A stretch of 64,000 nt of DNA from CAUZIZ01 sp965219005 (GCA_965219005.1 CBDCMS010000004.1:2108001-2172000), one strand, 5' to 3'; positions 1 to 8,643 are shown, numbered from the stretch's first letter. Notes: generated by a model not told the origin, from the sequence alone. Numbers and translations: made by a program.

Positions 1-971
1 AGGAGCAAGCGCCCTTCCAGGGATTGTCCTTGGCCCAGGATCAGCTTGACTACCTCTGTGGCCTGAAGGACCCCCACCAGACCAGGCAAGATGCCCAGTA
101 CGCCGCCTTCTGCGCAAGAGGGAACCAGGCCGGGGGGAGGAGGCTCGGGGTAGAGGCATCGGTAGCAGGGTCCACCCGGAACGGCGAAAACTGAGGCCTG
201 TCCTTCGAAGCGAAAGATGCTGGCATAGACATTCGGTTTCCCGCTGAGCACGCAGGCATCATTGACCAGATAACGAGTGGGGAAGTTATCGGTTCCGTCT
301 GCAATGATGTCGTAGTCCTTGAACAGATCCAGAGCGTTCTCCGAGCTGAGACGTACTTCGTGGGTCTCTACCTTCACGTTGGGATTGATCTGCTCCAACT
401 TGTCTCGAGCACTCTCCAGTTTCGAGCGCCCCACGTCCTGTGTGGAGTGGAGAATCTGTCGCTGAAGATTGCTCTCGTCCACGATGTCAAAGTCAACGAT
501 ACCCAGTCGTCCGACTCCGGCGGCGGCCAGGTAGATTGCCAGAGGTGAACCCAGGCCTCCGGCGCCGATGCAGAGGACGCTCGCCTGCTTCAGCTTCTTC
601 TGGCCCTCCATTCCGACCTCGGGCATGATCAGATGTCTGCTGTACCGTCTGATCTCTTCGTGGCTCAAGGCACCCAGATCCGGTTCGGTTCCCACCGCTC
701 CGCCTGCGATTGACGGTACGACACTGATCGTATCTCCGTCCTGTATCGGGGTGTCTTCCCGCTGCAGGTAGCGGATGTCCTCATCATTGAGGTAGATGTT
801 GACGAAGTTTCTGAGCTTGCCCTCATCATTGAACAGGTGCTTCTTCAGCGTTTCATGCTGCTGAGTCAGGCTTTGAAGCACCTCTTTGACGGTATTGCCC
901 TCCAACTCCAGGGACTCTTGGTCCCCCACGTGAGGTCTTAGTGGAGTTGGGATTAGCACCTTGACTGACAT
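1..971 (-). CDS. moeZ: CysO-MoeZ fusion: sulfur carrier protein joined to its E1-like adenylyltransferase (3' end outside window)
   Basis: This reading frame starts at 971 behind an AGGAGG ribosome site and runs off the left edge, giving 323 visible residues. Residues 1-91 look like CysO, the ubiquitin-fold sulfur carrier (FVNIYLNDEDIR, then VVPSIAGG). Residues 92 onward are a MoeB/ThiF-type E1 enzyme with the ATP-binding loop GAGGLG (136-141), a zinc pair C269/C272 and a likely catalytic C286 in SCAEGG. In the mycobacterial system MoeZ adenylates and thiocarboxylates the C-terminal Gly-Gly of CysO, and CysM uses the product to make cysteine. Here the Gly-Gly (residues 90-91) is internal, so cleavage after it would be needed; that step is inferred. 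A C-terminal rhodanese domain, usual in MoeZ, cannot be judged. It is last in the operon, 133 bases after mec. Confidence 0.9.
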   Translation of the reverse strand, partial: MSVKVLIPTPLRPHVGDQESLELEGNTVKEVLQSLTQQHETLKKHLFNDEGKLRNFVNIYLNDEDIRYLQREDTPIQDGDTISVVPSIAGGAVGTEPDLGALSHEEIRRYSRHLIMPEVGMEGQKKLKQASVLCIGAGGLGSPLAIYLAAAGVGRLGIVDFDIVDESNLQRQILHSTQDVGRSKLESARDKLEQINPNVKVETHEVRLSSENALDLFKDYDIIADGTDNFPTRYLVNDACVLSGKPNVYASIFRFEGQASVFAVPGGPCYRCLYPEPPPPGLVPSCAEGGVLGILPGLVGVLQATEVVKLILGQGQSLEGRLL

Positions 972-1104
972 GTTCTTCCTCCTGCTAAAGCTTTTCTTCT
1001 GTTTCTGCTCGTGCTGAGACGACTCAAGAATCAACGATTTTGGCGCCGCCGACTCGGAGTTCACCGGTGCCAGTGATCGGAGATGTCGTCTTCATCTATG
1101 GATT

Positions 1105-1539
1105 CTACGGAACACTTGGTTCTCGAAGTTTCCACTCGTCAGGCTCGAAGTCGGATCGGTCATCCTTGAGCTGCCAAGCCAGGACCTCTTCGGCTTTTCC
1201 CTTTCTCACGGAAGTAATGAGGTAACAGTACCAGGGCCATGCGTGCTCCCTGTCGTAAACCGATGGCTTGGCTGGAACATCCGGGTGACTGTGGAAGAAC
1301 CCCAGGATCTCGCTCCCGGTTCCACCTAGTCTCCTTTCCAGCTTCAGAACAAAGTCGGGGGCGATCAAGTATCGGTTGGCCGCACTGTCGCTGCGTTGGT
1401 TCTCTGCCTCAATCACCTCCGACACATATTTGTTTCCATCGCGGACTGACCCAACCAGCACTCCACAGCATTCGTTCGGATAGACGTTCTCTCCAATACG
1501 CCTGATCTGATCTAGTTGATTCGCTTCCAGGGAGATCAT
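1105..1539 (-). CDS. mec: Mec-like JAMM metalloprotease of the CysO pathway
   Basis: A 144-residue MPN/JAMM zinc protease. The metal site is visible as HSHP at 83-86 followed by PSVYD (D96), with E23 (in NEC) as the probable catalytic glutamate. Mec in mycobacteria removes the cysteine added to the C terminus of CysO, releasing free cysteine and regenerating the carrier. It lies 8 bases after cysM and upstream of the CysO-MoeZ gene, so the three act together. Because CysO is fused here to its E1 enzyme, this protease is also the obvious candidate to cut after the internal Gly-Gly; that extra role is inference. The gene ends with TAG. Confidence 0.88.
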   Translation of the reverse strand: MISLEANQLDQIRRIGENVYPNECCGVLVGSVRDGNKYVSEVIEAENQRSDSAANRYLIAPDFVLKLERRLGGTGSEILGFFHSHPDVPAKPSVYDREHAWPWYCYLITSVRKGKAEEVLAWQLKDDRSDFEPDEWKLREPSVP

Positions 1540-1547
1540 TATCTGTG

Positions 1548-2477
1548 TTACAGGGTACTTGACTCCCAGAACTGCTCGGAAAGGTACTTGTCGCCACCAT
1601 CCGGAAAGATGGTCACAATCGTTCCGCGGTCTATGTTCTTGGCGATTTTCAAGGCCGCCACCATGGCTGCTCCAGAAGAGATGCCGGCGAACAAACCCTC
1701 TTCGCGAGCCAGCCTCAGAACCATCTGTTGGGCAGCCTCGGTCGAAATCTCCAGGTTCTCGTCTGCTAGCTCGGGCTCATAGATTTCCGGGACAAGTGCG
1801 GTGGGCATGTGCTTGAGCCCCTCCAGGCCATGGAAAGGGGAATTAGGCATGAATGAGATGGCCGTGATCGTAGGATCCAGTTCCTTTAGTCGCCGGGTGG
1901 TACCGACAAAAGTTCCGCTGGTTCCGAGTCCCGTCACGAAGTGTGTCAGCTCTCCCTGCAATTCATCGTGGATTTCCACGGCTGTGGTCAGGTAGTGAGC
2001 TCTCCAGTTGGCCTCATTGCTATACTGGTCAGGATAGAAATACTTCTCGGGGGACCCCTGGTAGAGATCCCTGATTGCCCGGATCGCTCCATCGGATCCT
2101 TCCAGCGGATCGGTGAGCATGAGCTGGGCTCCATAGGCCTTCAGAATCTTCTTTCGCTCCATGCTAGCGTTGGTCGGCAAGGCTAGTAGGACTGGGATTC
2201 CCCTGGCCGCAGCTATCATGGCGTAGGCGATACCCGTATTACCACTGGTGGCATCGATGAGGGTCCTATGGGACTCGAGGAGGCCTGCCTTCTCGGCCGT
2301 TCGGATCATGTTATAGGCCGGTCGGTCTTTCACCGAGCCTCCCGGATTAAACCATTCAAGCTTGGCAAAGATTCGCACCCGGTCCGAGGGGATGAAGTTG
2401 CGGATTTCTACCAAAGGCGTATTGCCGATGCTCTGAAGAAGGTCCTTTCTTTTCTCGACAACCGGCTGTAGCGACAT
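1548..2477 (-). CDS. cysM: Cysteine synthase CysM (CysO/phosphoserine type)
   Basis: A 309-residue fold-type II PLP enzyme. The PLP lysine is K50 in GGSVKDRP; the substrate loop is SGNTG (78-82); GISSGAA near the C terminus binds the PLP phosphate. CysM of the CysO system joins thiocarboxylated CysO to O-phosphoserine-derived aminoacrylate. The context with mec and CysO-MoeZ favours that use over the sulfide-dependent CysK reaction, though the sequence alone does not prove the sulfur donor. The start lies 9 bases after the Rrf2 regulator, so the four genes form one operon. Confidence 0.92.
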   Translation of the reverse strand: MSLQPVVEKRKDLLQSIGNTPLVEIRNFIPSDRVRIFAKLEWFNPGGSVKDRPAYNMIRTAEKAGLLESHRTLIDATSGNTGIAYAMIAAARGIPVLLALPTNASMERKKILKAYGAQLMLTDPLEGSDGAIRAIRDLYQGSPEKYFYPDQYSNEANWRAHYLTTAVEIHDELQGELTHFVTGLGTSGTFVGTTRRLKELDPTITAISFMPNSPFHGLEGLKHMPTALVPEIYEPELADENLEISTEAAQQMVLRLAREEGLFAGISSGAAMVAALKIAKNIDRGTIVTIFPDGGDKYLSEQFWESSTL

Positions 2478-2486
2478 GGTTCTATT

Positions 2487-2903
2487 CTAAATGTGGTAGA
2501 CGATCACCTGCTCTTGCTGGATTTTGCGACGCACCAGATCCTGTACAGAGATAGATTGCAGGTGCGTGACCAACGATTCCTCGATTTCTCTCCACACCTG
2601 GCATAGAACCGAGCTGGGATTCACCCTCGAATCGATCAAGGTAACGTCGCCCTCCACCGCGGCGATGATCTCGGCCAAAGAGATCTGCTCAGGTTGTTGG
2701 GCCAGCATGTAGCCGCCACTGGAACCGCGAGCGCTCTCGACCAGGCCAGCCTTCTTGAGCTGGATCAGAATCTGTTCCAGGAATCTCAACGGAATCTGTT
2801 GCTGATCTGCCAGCTCCCGTGCCTGCATCCGACGGCCTTTGGCGTGAAGCGCCAGCTCGAATACCGCCAGAATAGCGTAATCGACTCGAGCAGTGATTCT
2901 CAT
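2487..2903 (-). CDS. Rrf2-family transcriptional regulator (CymR/IscR-like)
   Basis: The start at 2903 (MRITARVDYAIL) matches the usual Rrf2 N terminus and has AAGGAG just upstream; an in-frame ATG 96 bases earlier would add an unrelated leader. The product is 138 residues with an N-terminal winged helix (residues 1-80, RGSSGGYML wing). It has a single cysteine, in SSVLCQVW, so it lacks the three-cysteine set that holds the IscR Fe-S cluster and is closer in that respect to CymR, the cysteine-metabolism repressor. It leads the cysteine operon, which suggests it senses cysteine or sulfur status and controls its own operon. The ligand is not predictable from sequence. Confidence 0.85.
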   Translation of the reverse strand: MRITARVDYAILAVFELALHAKGRRMQARELADQQQIPLRFLEQILIQLKKAGLVESARGSSGGYMLAQQPEQISLAEIIAAVEGDVTLIDSRVNPSSVLCQVWREIEESLVTHLQSISVQDLVRRKIQQEQVIVYHI

Positions 2904-3032
2904 TGGACTCCTTGGCTCTCTCCCTTGGAAGTGTTGTAGGCCGCCAGCAGAGATGCGTTCGTGCTGGTCTTTCCGAATCTCCCTGAAATTAAGCTGCAAA
3001 CAATTCCTACCGATTTAGTCAACTTCGAGGTT

Positions 3033-3062
3033 ATTATGAGATGGCCCCCCTGCGCTTGTCAA
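3033..3062 (-). promoter_or_regulatory. Sigma-70-type promoter of the cysteine operon
   Basis: On the minus strand TTGACA (3062-3057) is followed after 18 bases by CATAAT (3038-3033), five of six matches to the -10 consensus. It lies about 130 bases upstream of the Rrf2 start. Transcription would begin near 3026. The leader has no recognised riboswitch. Confidence 0.6.
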
Positions 3063-3157
3063 GGATCTGGCAGGCTGAGAGTAGCCCTCCAGAGCATCGT
3101 TCTAGGGCACGTCTTACGGCCTTAGAGGGTTGTTCTGATGGAGGTAGCTGGAGTGCT

Positions 3158-3997
3158 TTAGCCGATCACGAATTCTACTGGGACCCTATTGGGAATGTGT
3201 CCAGACTGGTAGCCTCGATCCAGAAACAATTGAACCGCCCGTTTTCCGTCTTCTCCGTAGCTAAGCGTTCGACTATTGACATACATCTGGACGAAGCGAT
3301 CTTCTTGCTCCTGGGTCAGTCCACGAGCGAACTGAGAGGCGTAGTCCAGCGCTGCCTGCCTGTTCTCCAGGGCGTACTGGATACTCTCCTTGAGCAGACG
3401 GCCCACCTTGACAATCAGTTCTTGTCCCAGATCTTTGCGAATGACGTTACCCCCGAGCGGAAGCGGCAGGCCTGTATCCTCTTGCCACCATTGCCCCAGA
3501 TCGACGATGCAGTGCAGTCCCAAATCCCGGTAGGTGAGCTGACCTTCGTGGATGATCAATCCCGCATCGATGATTCCTTCTTGGACTGCCGGGATGATTT
3601 GGTCGAAGGGAATTACTTGATAGCGGAAGTCTGGTTCCAGCAGCCTCAAAGCCAGATAGGCCGAGGTCCATTCTCCCGGGATCCCAATAAGGCTCTGCGA
3701 AACCTGTTCTACCGCGAGTTCTTCTCTTGCCACCAGGATCGGCCCATAGCCTTCCCCCATGCTGGCACCGCTGTCGAGTAGACTGTAGCGCTCCGCCAGA
3801 TAGGCATAGGCATGGATGCTCACCGCGGTGACCTCGTACTGGCCTGTTCGGGCGCACTGATTCAAGCTCTCGATGTCGTTAAGTTCGTGAACGAATTCTA
3901 GACCCTCCGTATCGATTGCCCCCGTTGCCAGAGCGTAGAACATGAAGGCATCGTCGCTGTCTGGACTGTGTGCTACCCGAATCGTTTTTGTTGCCAT
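3158..3997 (-). CDS. mqnD: 1,4-dihydroxy-6-naphthoate synthase MqnD
   Basis: A 279-residue periplasmic-binding-fold enzyme of the futalosine route to menaquinone; MqnD cleaves cyclic dehypoxanthine futalosine to 1,4-dihydroxy-6-naphthoate. The family signature HSPDSDDAFMFYAL is near the N terminus and GIPGEWTSAYLALRLL lies mid-protein. The start at 3997 (MATKTIRVAHSP) is chosen because the longer frame would overlap the upstream HAD gene; it begins 14 bases after that gene's stop. No other menaquinone gene is visible, so the pathway genes are scattered. Confidence 0.92.
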   Translation of the reverse strand: MATKTIRVAHSPDSDDAFMFYALATGAIDTEGLEFVHELNDIESLNQCARTGQYEVTAVSIHAYAYLAERYSLLDSGASMGEGYGPILVAREELAVEQVSQSLIGIPGEWTSAYLALRLLEPDFRYQVIPFDQIIPAVQEGIIDAGLIIHEGQLTYRDLGLHCIVDLGQWWQEDTGLPLPLGGNVIRKDLGQELIVKVGRLLKESIQYALENRQAALDYASQFARGLTQEQEDRFVQMYVNSRTLSYGEDGKRAVQLFLDRGYQSGHIPNRVPVEFVIG

Positions 3998-4011
3998 GAT
4001 CGAACACGGGA

Positions 4012-4758
4012 CTATACCAGAAACTGACGTATTTCTCCCAACGACTTGATTCTGTCGGCTCCAGGCCATTCCGGGTGACGATCTCCCGGATCATATAGCA
4101 GCGACCTCATACCGACCGCTCGGGGCGCAGCGTAGTCGTCTTCGATTTCATCACCGACGTAGAGAGACTCAACTGGATCGGCTTCGACCTGATCCAGCGC
4201 GTAGCGGAAGATTTCCGGGTCTGGCTTGGCAGTACCAGCAAGACCGGGAATCGTCAATTGCTGAAACAGGGGTCGGATGCCTAGCGCGCTCAGGACATCC
4301 TCGAGTCGAGAATCAAAATTGGAAATGATTCCGAGATTTCTGCTCTTCGAGAGGAGAGACAACAAATCCTGGGCACTCGGCTCCAACTCCCAGGCTTCGT
4401 CGGTGCGGAATACCTCATAGATCTGCTCGAAGCACTGATTCAATTGGGGGAAGGGAGCGATGCGGCCAAAAGTCCCCACCACTACTTTTTTCCACCACTG
4501 TCGCTCGCTCTCAGGACTGTTCACCGTCGCTTTCTGAGGGTAGCGGACAGTGATGTCCCGGAACGCCTGGCGAAAAGCTGTTTCGATGATTTGGTAGTCA
4601 GAAGGAGAAGAGGCGAGTTCAAAGCCGAAGGCAGCCGCCTGACGTCCGTAGATCTCACCTACTGACCCACGAATACGTATGAGCGTACCCACGGCGTCGA
4701 AGAAGATCCAACGTATCTCCCAAGGAGGTTCGGAACAGCTCCGCAGGCTCGTGGGCAT
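4012..4758 (-). CDS. HAD-superfamily hydrolase (REG-2/HDHD3-like)
   Basis: A 248-residue HAD phosphatase-fold protein. Motif I is FFDAVGTL: the nucleophilic Asp is present but the usual second Asp is Val, as in REG-2/HDHD3-type members, so classical phosphatase activity is doubtful. Motif II/III regions include GIISNFDSR and GTAKPDPEIF, and motif IV is YVGDEIEDDY. The start at 4758 is preferred because the longer frame back to 4977 runs through the neighbouring metallo-hydrolase. Substrate unknown. It sits between the MBL-fold gene and mqnD in one orientation. Confidence 0.82.
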   Translation of the reverse strand: MPTSLRSCSEPPWEIRWIFFDAVGTLIRIRGSVGEIYGRQAAAFGFELASSPSDYQIIETAFRQAFRDITVRYPQKATVNSPESERQWWKKVVVGTFGRIAPFPQLNQCFEQIYEVFRTDEAWELEPSAQDLLSLLSKSRNLGIISNFDSRLEDVLSALGIRPLFQQLTIPGLAGTAKPDPEIFRYALDQVEADPVESLYVGDEIEDDYAAPRAVGMRSLLYDPGDRHPEWPGADRIKSLGEIRQFLV

Positions 4759-4781
4759 GTTAAGACGTAAAAGAGCAGTTA

Positions 4782-5423
4782 TTAGGCCTGGCCCGTGAGG
4801 AAAGGGTTGTGACGACGCTCCTGACCGATCGTGGTATCTGGTCCGTGGCCCGGATGCAATATCTTCGAGTCGCCTAGCGGCAGGATGCTTTCCCGAATCG
4901 TTCCCATGAGAATTTCGAGCGACCCGCCGGGCAGGTCCGTTCTTCCTATGGATCCAGCGAAAATGACGTCGCCACAAAAAATGTGCTCTCCGATTTCCAG
5001 GGAGACGCTGCCGGGCGAATGACCCGGGGTGGCGTGTACTCGGAAAACGAATTGACCTAACTGGAGATCCTCATTCTCCTTCAGGGTGTGGGTGACAGGC
5101 GGAGCTGGATCGCAGTTGAGACCGAACCACTGAGCCTGTTCGGCTAGACCGTCATAGAGGAATTGATCCTCAGGGTGCAGGTAGATGGGAACGTCCCATT
5201 TCTGCTTGACGAGTCCAATCCCACTGATGTGGTCGAGGTGAGCATGTGTATTCACGATCGCGGTCAGCCGAAACCCATGTTCTTCTATATGCTGAATGAT
5301 TTCAGGTGCTTCGTCTCCCGGGTCGAGGTAGATGGCCTCCGGGCTGCCGGGTAGGGAGACGAGATAGCCGTTCTTCAGGAAGGGTTCTTGGGCGCGTCTC
5401 TCGATGACGATTTCTTGGGTCAC
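4782..5423 (-). CDS. MBL-fold metallohydrolase (glyoxalase II-like)
   Basis: A 213-residue metallo-beta-lactamase-fold protein that starts with GTG. The metal motif THAHLDH is near residues 59-65, with further ligands in HATPGHSPG, FCGDVIF and HPGHG, the pattern of the short GloB2/YcbL type of hydroxyacylglutathione hydrolases. The true substrate could be another thioester, so the call is limited to the fold. It heads a three-gene run with the HAD gene and mqnD. Confidence 0.85.
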   Translation of the reverse strand: MTQEIVIERRAQEPFLKNGYLVSLPGSPEAIYLDPGDEAPEIIQHIEEHGFRLTAIVNTHAHLDHISGIGLVKQKWDVPIYLHPEDQFLYDGLAEQAQWFGLNCDPAPPVTHTLKENEDLQLGQFVFRVHATPGHSPGSVSLEIGEHIFCGDVIFAGSIGRTDLPGGSLEILMGTIRESILPLGDSKILHPGHGPDTTIGQERRHNPFLTGQA

Positions 5424-5493
5424 TCAGCCATTCTTGTCGGTTGTACTCGCCGTCGTCAAGTCCAGCGCGATCCGTGCAGCTTTCAGGATGCTA

Positions 5494-5555
5494 ACAAATG
5501 AGTCGGGGACAAATGAGTCGGGGAGCAATGAGTCGTGGGACAAACGAGTCGTGGG
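5494..5555. repeat. Short tandem repeat, four units of 15-16 bp
   Basis: Four head-to-tail units read ACAAATGAGTCGGGG twice exactly, then two diverged 16-base units (AGCAATGAGTCGTGGG, ACAAACGAGTCGTGGG). The array lies between the MBL-fold gene and the winged-helix gene in otherwise non-coding sequence. No function is evident; copy number may vary between strains. Confidence 0.75.
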
Positions 5556-5603
5556 ATTTTGGGGAACTTGCTGATCCGACCGAAGGTGAGCGACAAGACA
5601 ACT

Positions 5604-5948
5604 CTATCGAGTCTTGCGCTGTGCCTTTGCACGCCCTCTGTGGGCAGACGCCAGTTGATAGCCGACTCCGCGAACTGTACGAATCCGACGTCCGGTCCGC
5701 CCCAACTTCAGTCTGAGTCTCCGCATGTGGGTGTCTACCGTTCGAGAGGTGCCCTGATATGAGTCGCCCCAAGCTCCCTCGATCAGCTCCTCCCGGGTGA
5801 GGGAAATACCGCTGTTTTCGAGCAAGTAGACCAGCAGGTTGTACTCGGTAGCAGTCAGATTCAATTGCGTCTTGCCGACCAACGCCCGACAGCAGTCGAG
5901 GTTGACTGAGATGCTGCCGTCCTTCAGGGTGTTTTCGGTGTCTGACAC
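5604..5948 (-). CDS. Winged-helix DNA-binding protein (OmpR/PhoB output domain only)
   Basis: A protein of about 114 residues that is a lone trans_reg_C winged helix: LTATEYNLLVYLLENSG, a recognition-helix region SRTVDTHMRRLRLKLG and the terminal wing RIRTVRGVGYQL. No receiver domain precedes it. The GTG at 5948 is favoured because the longer frame to 6047 runs into the divergent btuF start; a TATAAT-like -10 at 5963-5958 would make the mRNA nearly leaderless, which fits the lack of a clear ribosome site. The divergent layout suggests it may control the ABC importer next door (inference). Confidence 0.7.
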   Translation of the reverse strand: MSDTENTLKDGSISVNLDCCRALVGKTQLNLTATEYNLLVYLLENSGISLTREELIEGAWGDSYQGTSRTVDTHMRRLRLKLGRTGRRIRTVRGVGYQLASAHRGRAKAQRKTR

Positions 5949-6027
5949 GGGCTCGCTATTATATATGGTAGAAGCACAAGTAACACAGGAGAGTTTGAAC
6001 GTTTTCGCCGGGAGCCAGAGAGGTGCC

Positions 6028-6891
6028 ATGCAGCGTAGCAGATACAAACTACTGACTGTAGTATGGGCGCTTCTATTGGGATCAGGCTACTTCGGGCTCC
6101 GAGCGGCGTCGTCGGACCCGGAGCCTCCTGGGCGGATCGTGTCCTTGGCGCCGAATCTGACGGAGCTTCTGTTCGAGCTGGGAGTGGGCTCTCAGGTCGT
6201 CGGTGTGACGACCTATTGCGTCTTCCCACCCGAGACCGAAAAGATCGAAAAGATCGGAGGGTTCATCAATCCGAGCCTGGAGAAGATCTTGAGCTTGGAG
6301 CCGCAGTTGGTCTTCAGCGAACGCTGGACGTCCTCGAAGACGGTTCCCACGTTGCGACGGCTGGGGTTGAATGTGGTGGAGGCACCAAGCCCCTTTTCCT
6401 TGACCGAGATCTACCAGCTGATGCGAATCACCGGAGAGGCGATTGGGAGGGCGGAAAGGGCGGAGCGGCTGGTACAGTCGACGATGGATCAAGTTGAGCG
6501 GATCCGTGAGAAGGGCGAGTCATTCCCTCGTCGTCCTACAGTCTATATCGAAATCGATCCACCGTCCTGGACCGTCGGGAGCAAGAGCTTTGTGAACGAA
6601 GCCATTTCGCTCTGTGGTGCCCAAAACATCTTCAGAGATGTAAACCGGCCGGCTCTCCAGGCCTCGAAGGAAGTTATCGTTCTGAAGGATCCCGAAATCA
6701 TCGTGTCCTTCGATGCGAGCGCCTCCGAGATCAGCCGAAGACCGGGATGGCATCGAATTCGAGCGGTCCGTAATGGGGCCATCATTGACGATCTGGATCG
6801 CGACCTTCTCACCCATGGCAACCATCGTCTGGTGGAGGGAATGAAACAGCTCCAACAAAGAGTAATGCAGCTGACCGAGTCCCTGCCTTGA
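6028..6891 (+). CDS. btuF: BtuF-like substrate-binding protein of an ABC importer
   Basis: A 287-residue class III (two-lobe, helical-backbone) binding protein. The N terminus MQRSRYKLLTVVWALLLG is a signal or anchor segment, followed by GRIVSLAPNLTELLFELG, the typical opening of cobalamin and haem/siderophore binders, and INPSLEKILSLEPQLVF. The ATG at 6028 has GAGAGG upstream; the longer frame to 5839 overlaps the divergent regulator. It begins an operon with a FecCD-type permease and an ATPase. Cobalamin is the likeliest ligand by resemblance, but iron chelates or haem cannot be excluded. Confidence 0.82.
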   Translation: MQRSRYKLLTVVWALLLGSGYFGLRAASSDPEPPGRIVSLAPNLTELLFELGVGSQVVGVTTYCVFPPETEKIEKIGGFINPSLEKILSLEPQLVFSERWTSSKTVPTLRRLGLNVVEAPSPFSLTEIYQLMRITGEAIGRAERAERLVQSTMDQVERIREKGESFPRRPTVYIEIDPPSWTVGSKSFVNEAISLCGAQNIFRDVNRPALQASKEVIVLKDPEIIVSFDASASEISRRPGWHRIRAVRNGAIIDDLDRDLLTHGNHRLVEGMKQLQQRVMQLTESLP

Positions 6892-6907
6892 AGAGGATGA
6901 TCCCCCC

Positions 6908-7858
6908 GTGCCAGTGAAGTCAGGCGGTTTGAAACTTGTCTTGTTGCTTTCGATCACGGTGCTGGTCCTGGTCGGCTCGCTCTTCGTTGGGCCCGTGTGG
7001 AATGCCTCCTGGCAGATCATTTGGGACATCCGGTTTCCCCGCACTCTTCTGGCTTTGATCGTGGGCAGTGGTCTGGCGGCTTCGGGCGCGACCTTCCAGG
7101 GTGTGCTCAGAAATCCCCTGGCCGATCCCTTTATTCTCGGGACTTCCAGTGCCGCCGCGGCAGGGGTCATGATGTCCAGCGTACTGGGTTTTCAGCACTA
7201 CTCTGCTCTCTATTTTCTGTCGCTGGGGTTTGCTCTGTTCTCAATTTTTCTGGTCTATCGGATTGCTCATATGCAGGGTAGGGCGCAGGTCCAGACGCTA
7301 GTCCTGACCGGAGTGGTCGTGAGCCTCTTCTTCAACGCCGCCGTTTTTCTGGTCTTTTCTATCTTCTATCGCGAATCTTTCACGACCCTTTTCTACCTTC
7401 TCGGCAGCCTGACCGAAGGCGAGCCGACCCTGATCTTGGTATCCTCGACCATCATCGTCTTCGGTTTCGCCCTGACCTGGCTGTATTCCCGGGAGCTGAA
7501 CCTGATGACCCAAGGTGAGGAGGCAGCACAGCATCTGGGGGTGGAGGTAGAGCGGATCCGGAAGATCCTCTTCGTGGCCGCCTCGGCCATGGTCGCGGCA
7601 GCAGTTGCAGTCGCCGGCATGATCGGTTTCGTCGGGCTCATCGTTCCCCACATGATGCGGATCATCATGGGACCGGATCACCGTATCCTTTTGCCAGCAT
7701 CCGCGCTGGGTGGTGCCGTCTTTCTGCTCTTGGCAGATGGCATGGCACGCACTGCCATTCCTCCGTTGGAGATCCCGGTAGGGGCCATAACTGCGCTGAT
7801 CGGTTCTCCCTACTTCATCTATTTATTGCGCCGAAGGCAGCGGGAGGGCCAGTTCTGA
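6908..7858 (+). CDS. FecCD/BtuC-family ABC transporter permease
   Basis: A 316-residue membrane protein, mostly hydrophobic helices, with FPRTLLALIVGSGLAASGA near the N terminus and GFVGLIVPHMMRIIMGPDHR, the coupling-helix region of the FecCD family. It starts with GTG at 6908 (a second GTG lies six bases later). It overlaps the next gene by one base (TGATG). It forms the membrane channel for the binding protein upstream. Confidence 0.9.
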   Translation: MPVKSGGLKLVLLLSITVLVLVGSLFVGPVWNASWQIIWDIRFPRTLLALIVGSGLAASGATFQGVLRNPLADPFILGTSSAAAAGVMMSSVLGFQHYSALYFLSLGFALFSIFLVYRIAHMQGRAQVQTLVLTGVVVSLFFNAAVFLVFSIFYRESFTTLFYLLGSLTEGEPTLILVSSTIIVFGFALTWLYSRELNLMTQGEEAAQHLGVEVERIRKILFVAASAMVAAAVAVAGMIGFVGLIVPHMMRIIMGPDHRILLPASALGGAVFLLLADGMARTAIPPLEIPVGAITALIGSPYFIYLLRRRQREGQF

Positions 7859-8643
7859 TGGCTTCCCTCGAAGTTGATAAGGTGAGCTTCCAGTATCTCC
7901 AGGGGTTCGGCCTGCAAGAGGTCAGCCTGGACATCCCGGCAGGGTCCTTCCTGGCCCTGATTGGTCCGAACGGCAGCGGTAAGACCACCCTGCTACGATT
8001 GATGAGCAAGACACTTAAGCCTGACACCGGAAAAATCCTGTTGGAGGGAAACTCCTTGGAGACTTTTTCTTCCTTGGAACTTGCCCGAAGGGTGGCGGTG
8101 ATTTCCTCCGAGCAGCATTTCGAGTTTCCCTTCCTGGTGCGTAACGTTGTTGCCATGGGCCGATTTCCTCACCAGGCGCGGCTGGAAAGGACGTCCCAGC
8201 ATGACCGTCAAGTAGTGGATGAGTGTCTGCAGATGACTCACACGGAAGATCTCGCTGATCGGCCTGTTTCCGCCCTATCCAGCGGGGAACGACAGCGGGT
8301 TCTGGTCGCGCGGGCCCTCGCCCAGACACCTTCAATCCTGATCTTGGACGAGCCCACAGCCCATCTCGATATTAACTATCAGATCGGGACCTTTCGCCTG
8401 CTGCGCCGACTCAACCGCAGCCATGGAATGACGATCATTACGGTACTGCACGACCTGACCGCCGCCGCGGTCTTCTGTCCCTCAGTTGCGCTGCTACATC
8501 AGGGTCGATTGATCAAGCGGGGAAGCCCTGCGGAGGTGATCACCCCCGAGATCATCCGGGAAACCTACCAGACCGAGGTCAGTGTGCACCCCAGCCCTGT
8601 AGGCGGATTTCCTCAGATATCGTATCCACCGGATGAGGGATGA
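7858..8643 (+). CDS. ABC transporter ATPase (BtuD/FecE type)
   Basis: A 261-residue ATPase. Walker A is GPNGSGKTT, the signature is ALSSGERQRVLVARALAQ, Walker B is ILILDEPTAHLD, and the switch histidine lies in TVLHDL. It is the energising subunit of the importer encoded immediately upstream, with which it is translationally coupled. Confidence 0.92.
   Translation: MASLEVDKVSFQYLQGFGLQEVSLDIPAGSFLALIGPNGSGKTTLLRLMSKTLKPDTGKILLEGNSLETFSSLELARRVAVISSEQHFEFPFLVRNVVAMGRFPHQARLERTSQHDRQVVDECLQMTHTEDLADRPVSALSSGERQRVLVARALAQTPSILILDEPTAHLDINYQIGTFRLLRRLNRSHGMTIITVLHDLTAAAVFCPSVALLHQGRLIKRGSPAEVITPEIIRETYQTEVSVHPSPVGGFPQISYPPDEG

Noticed and set aside
2904..3032. Riboswitch or Rrf2 operator in the cysteine operon leader
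   Set aside because: TTGACTAAATCGGTAGG near 3007-3023 is only loosely palindromic and no conserved aptamer was recognised.
5491..5772. 93-codon minus frame containing the 15-bp tandem repeat
   Set aside because: It overlaps the winged-helix gene in another frame and has no homology-like features.
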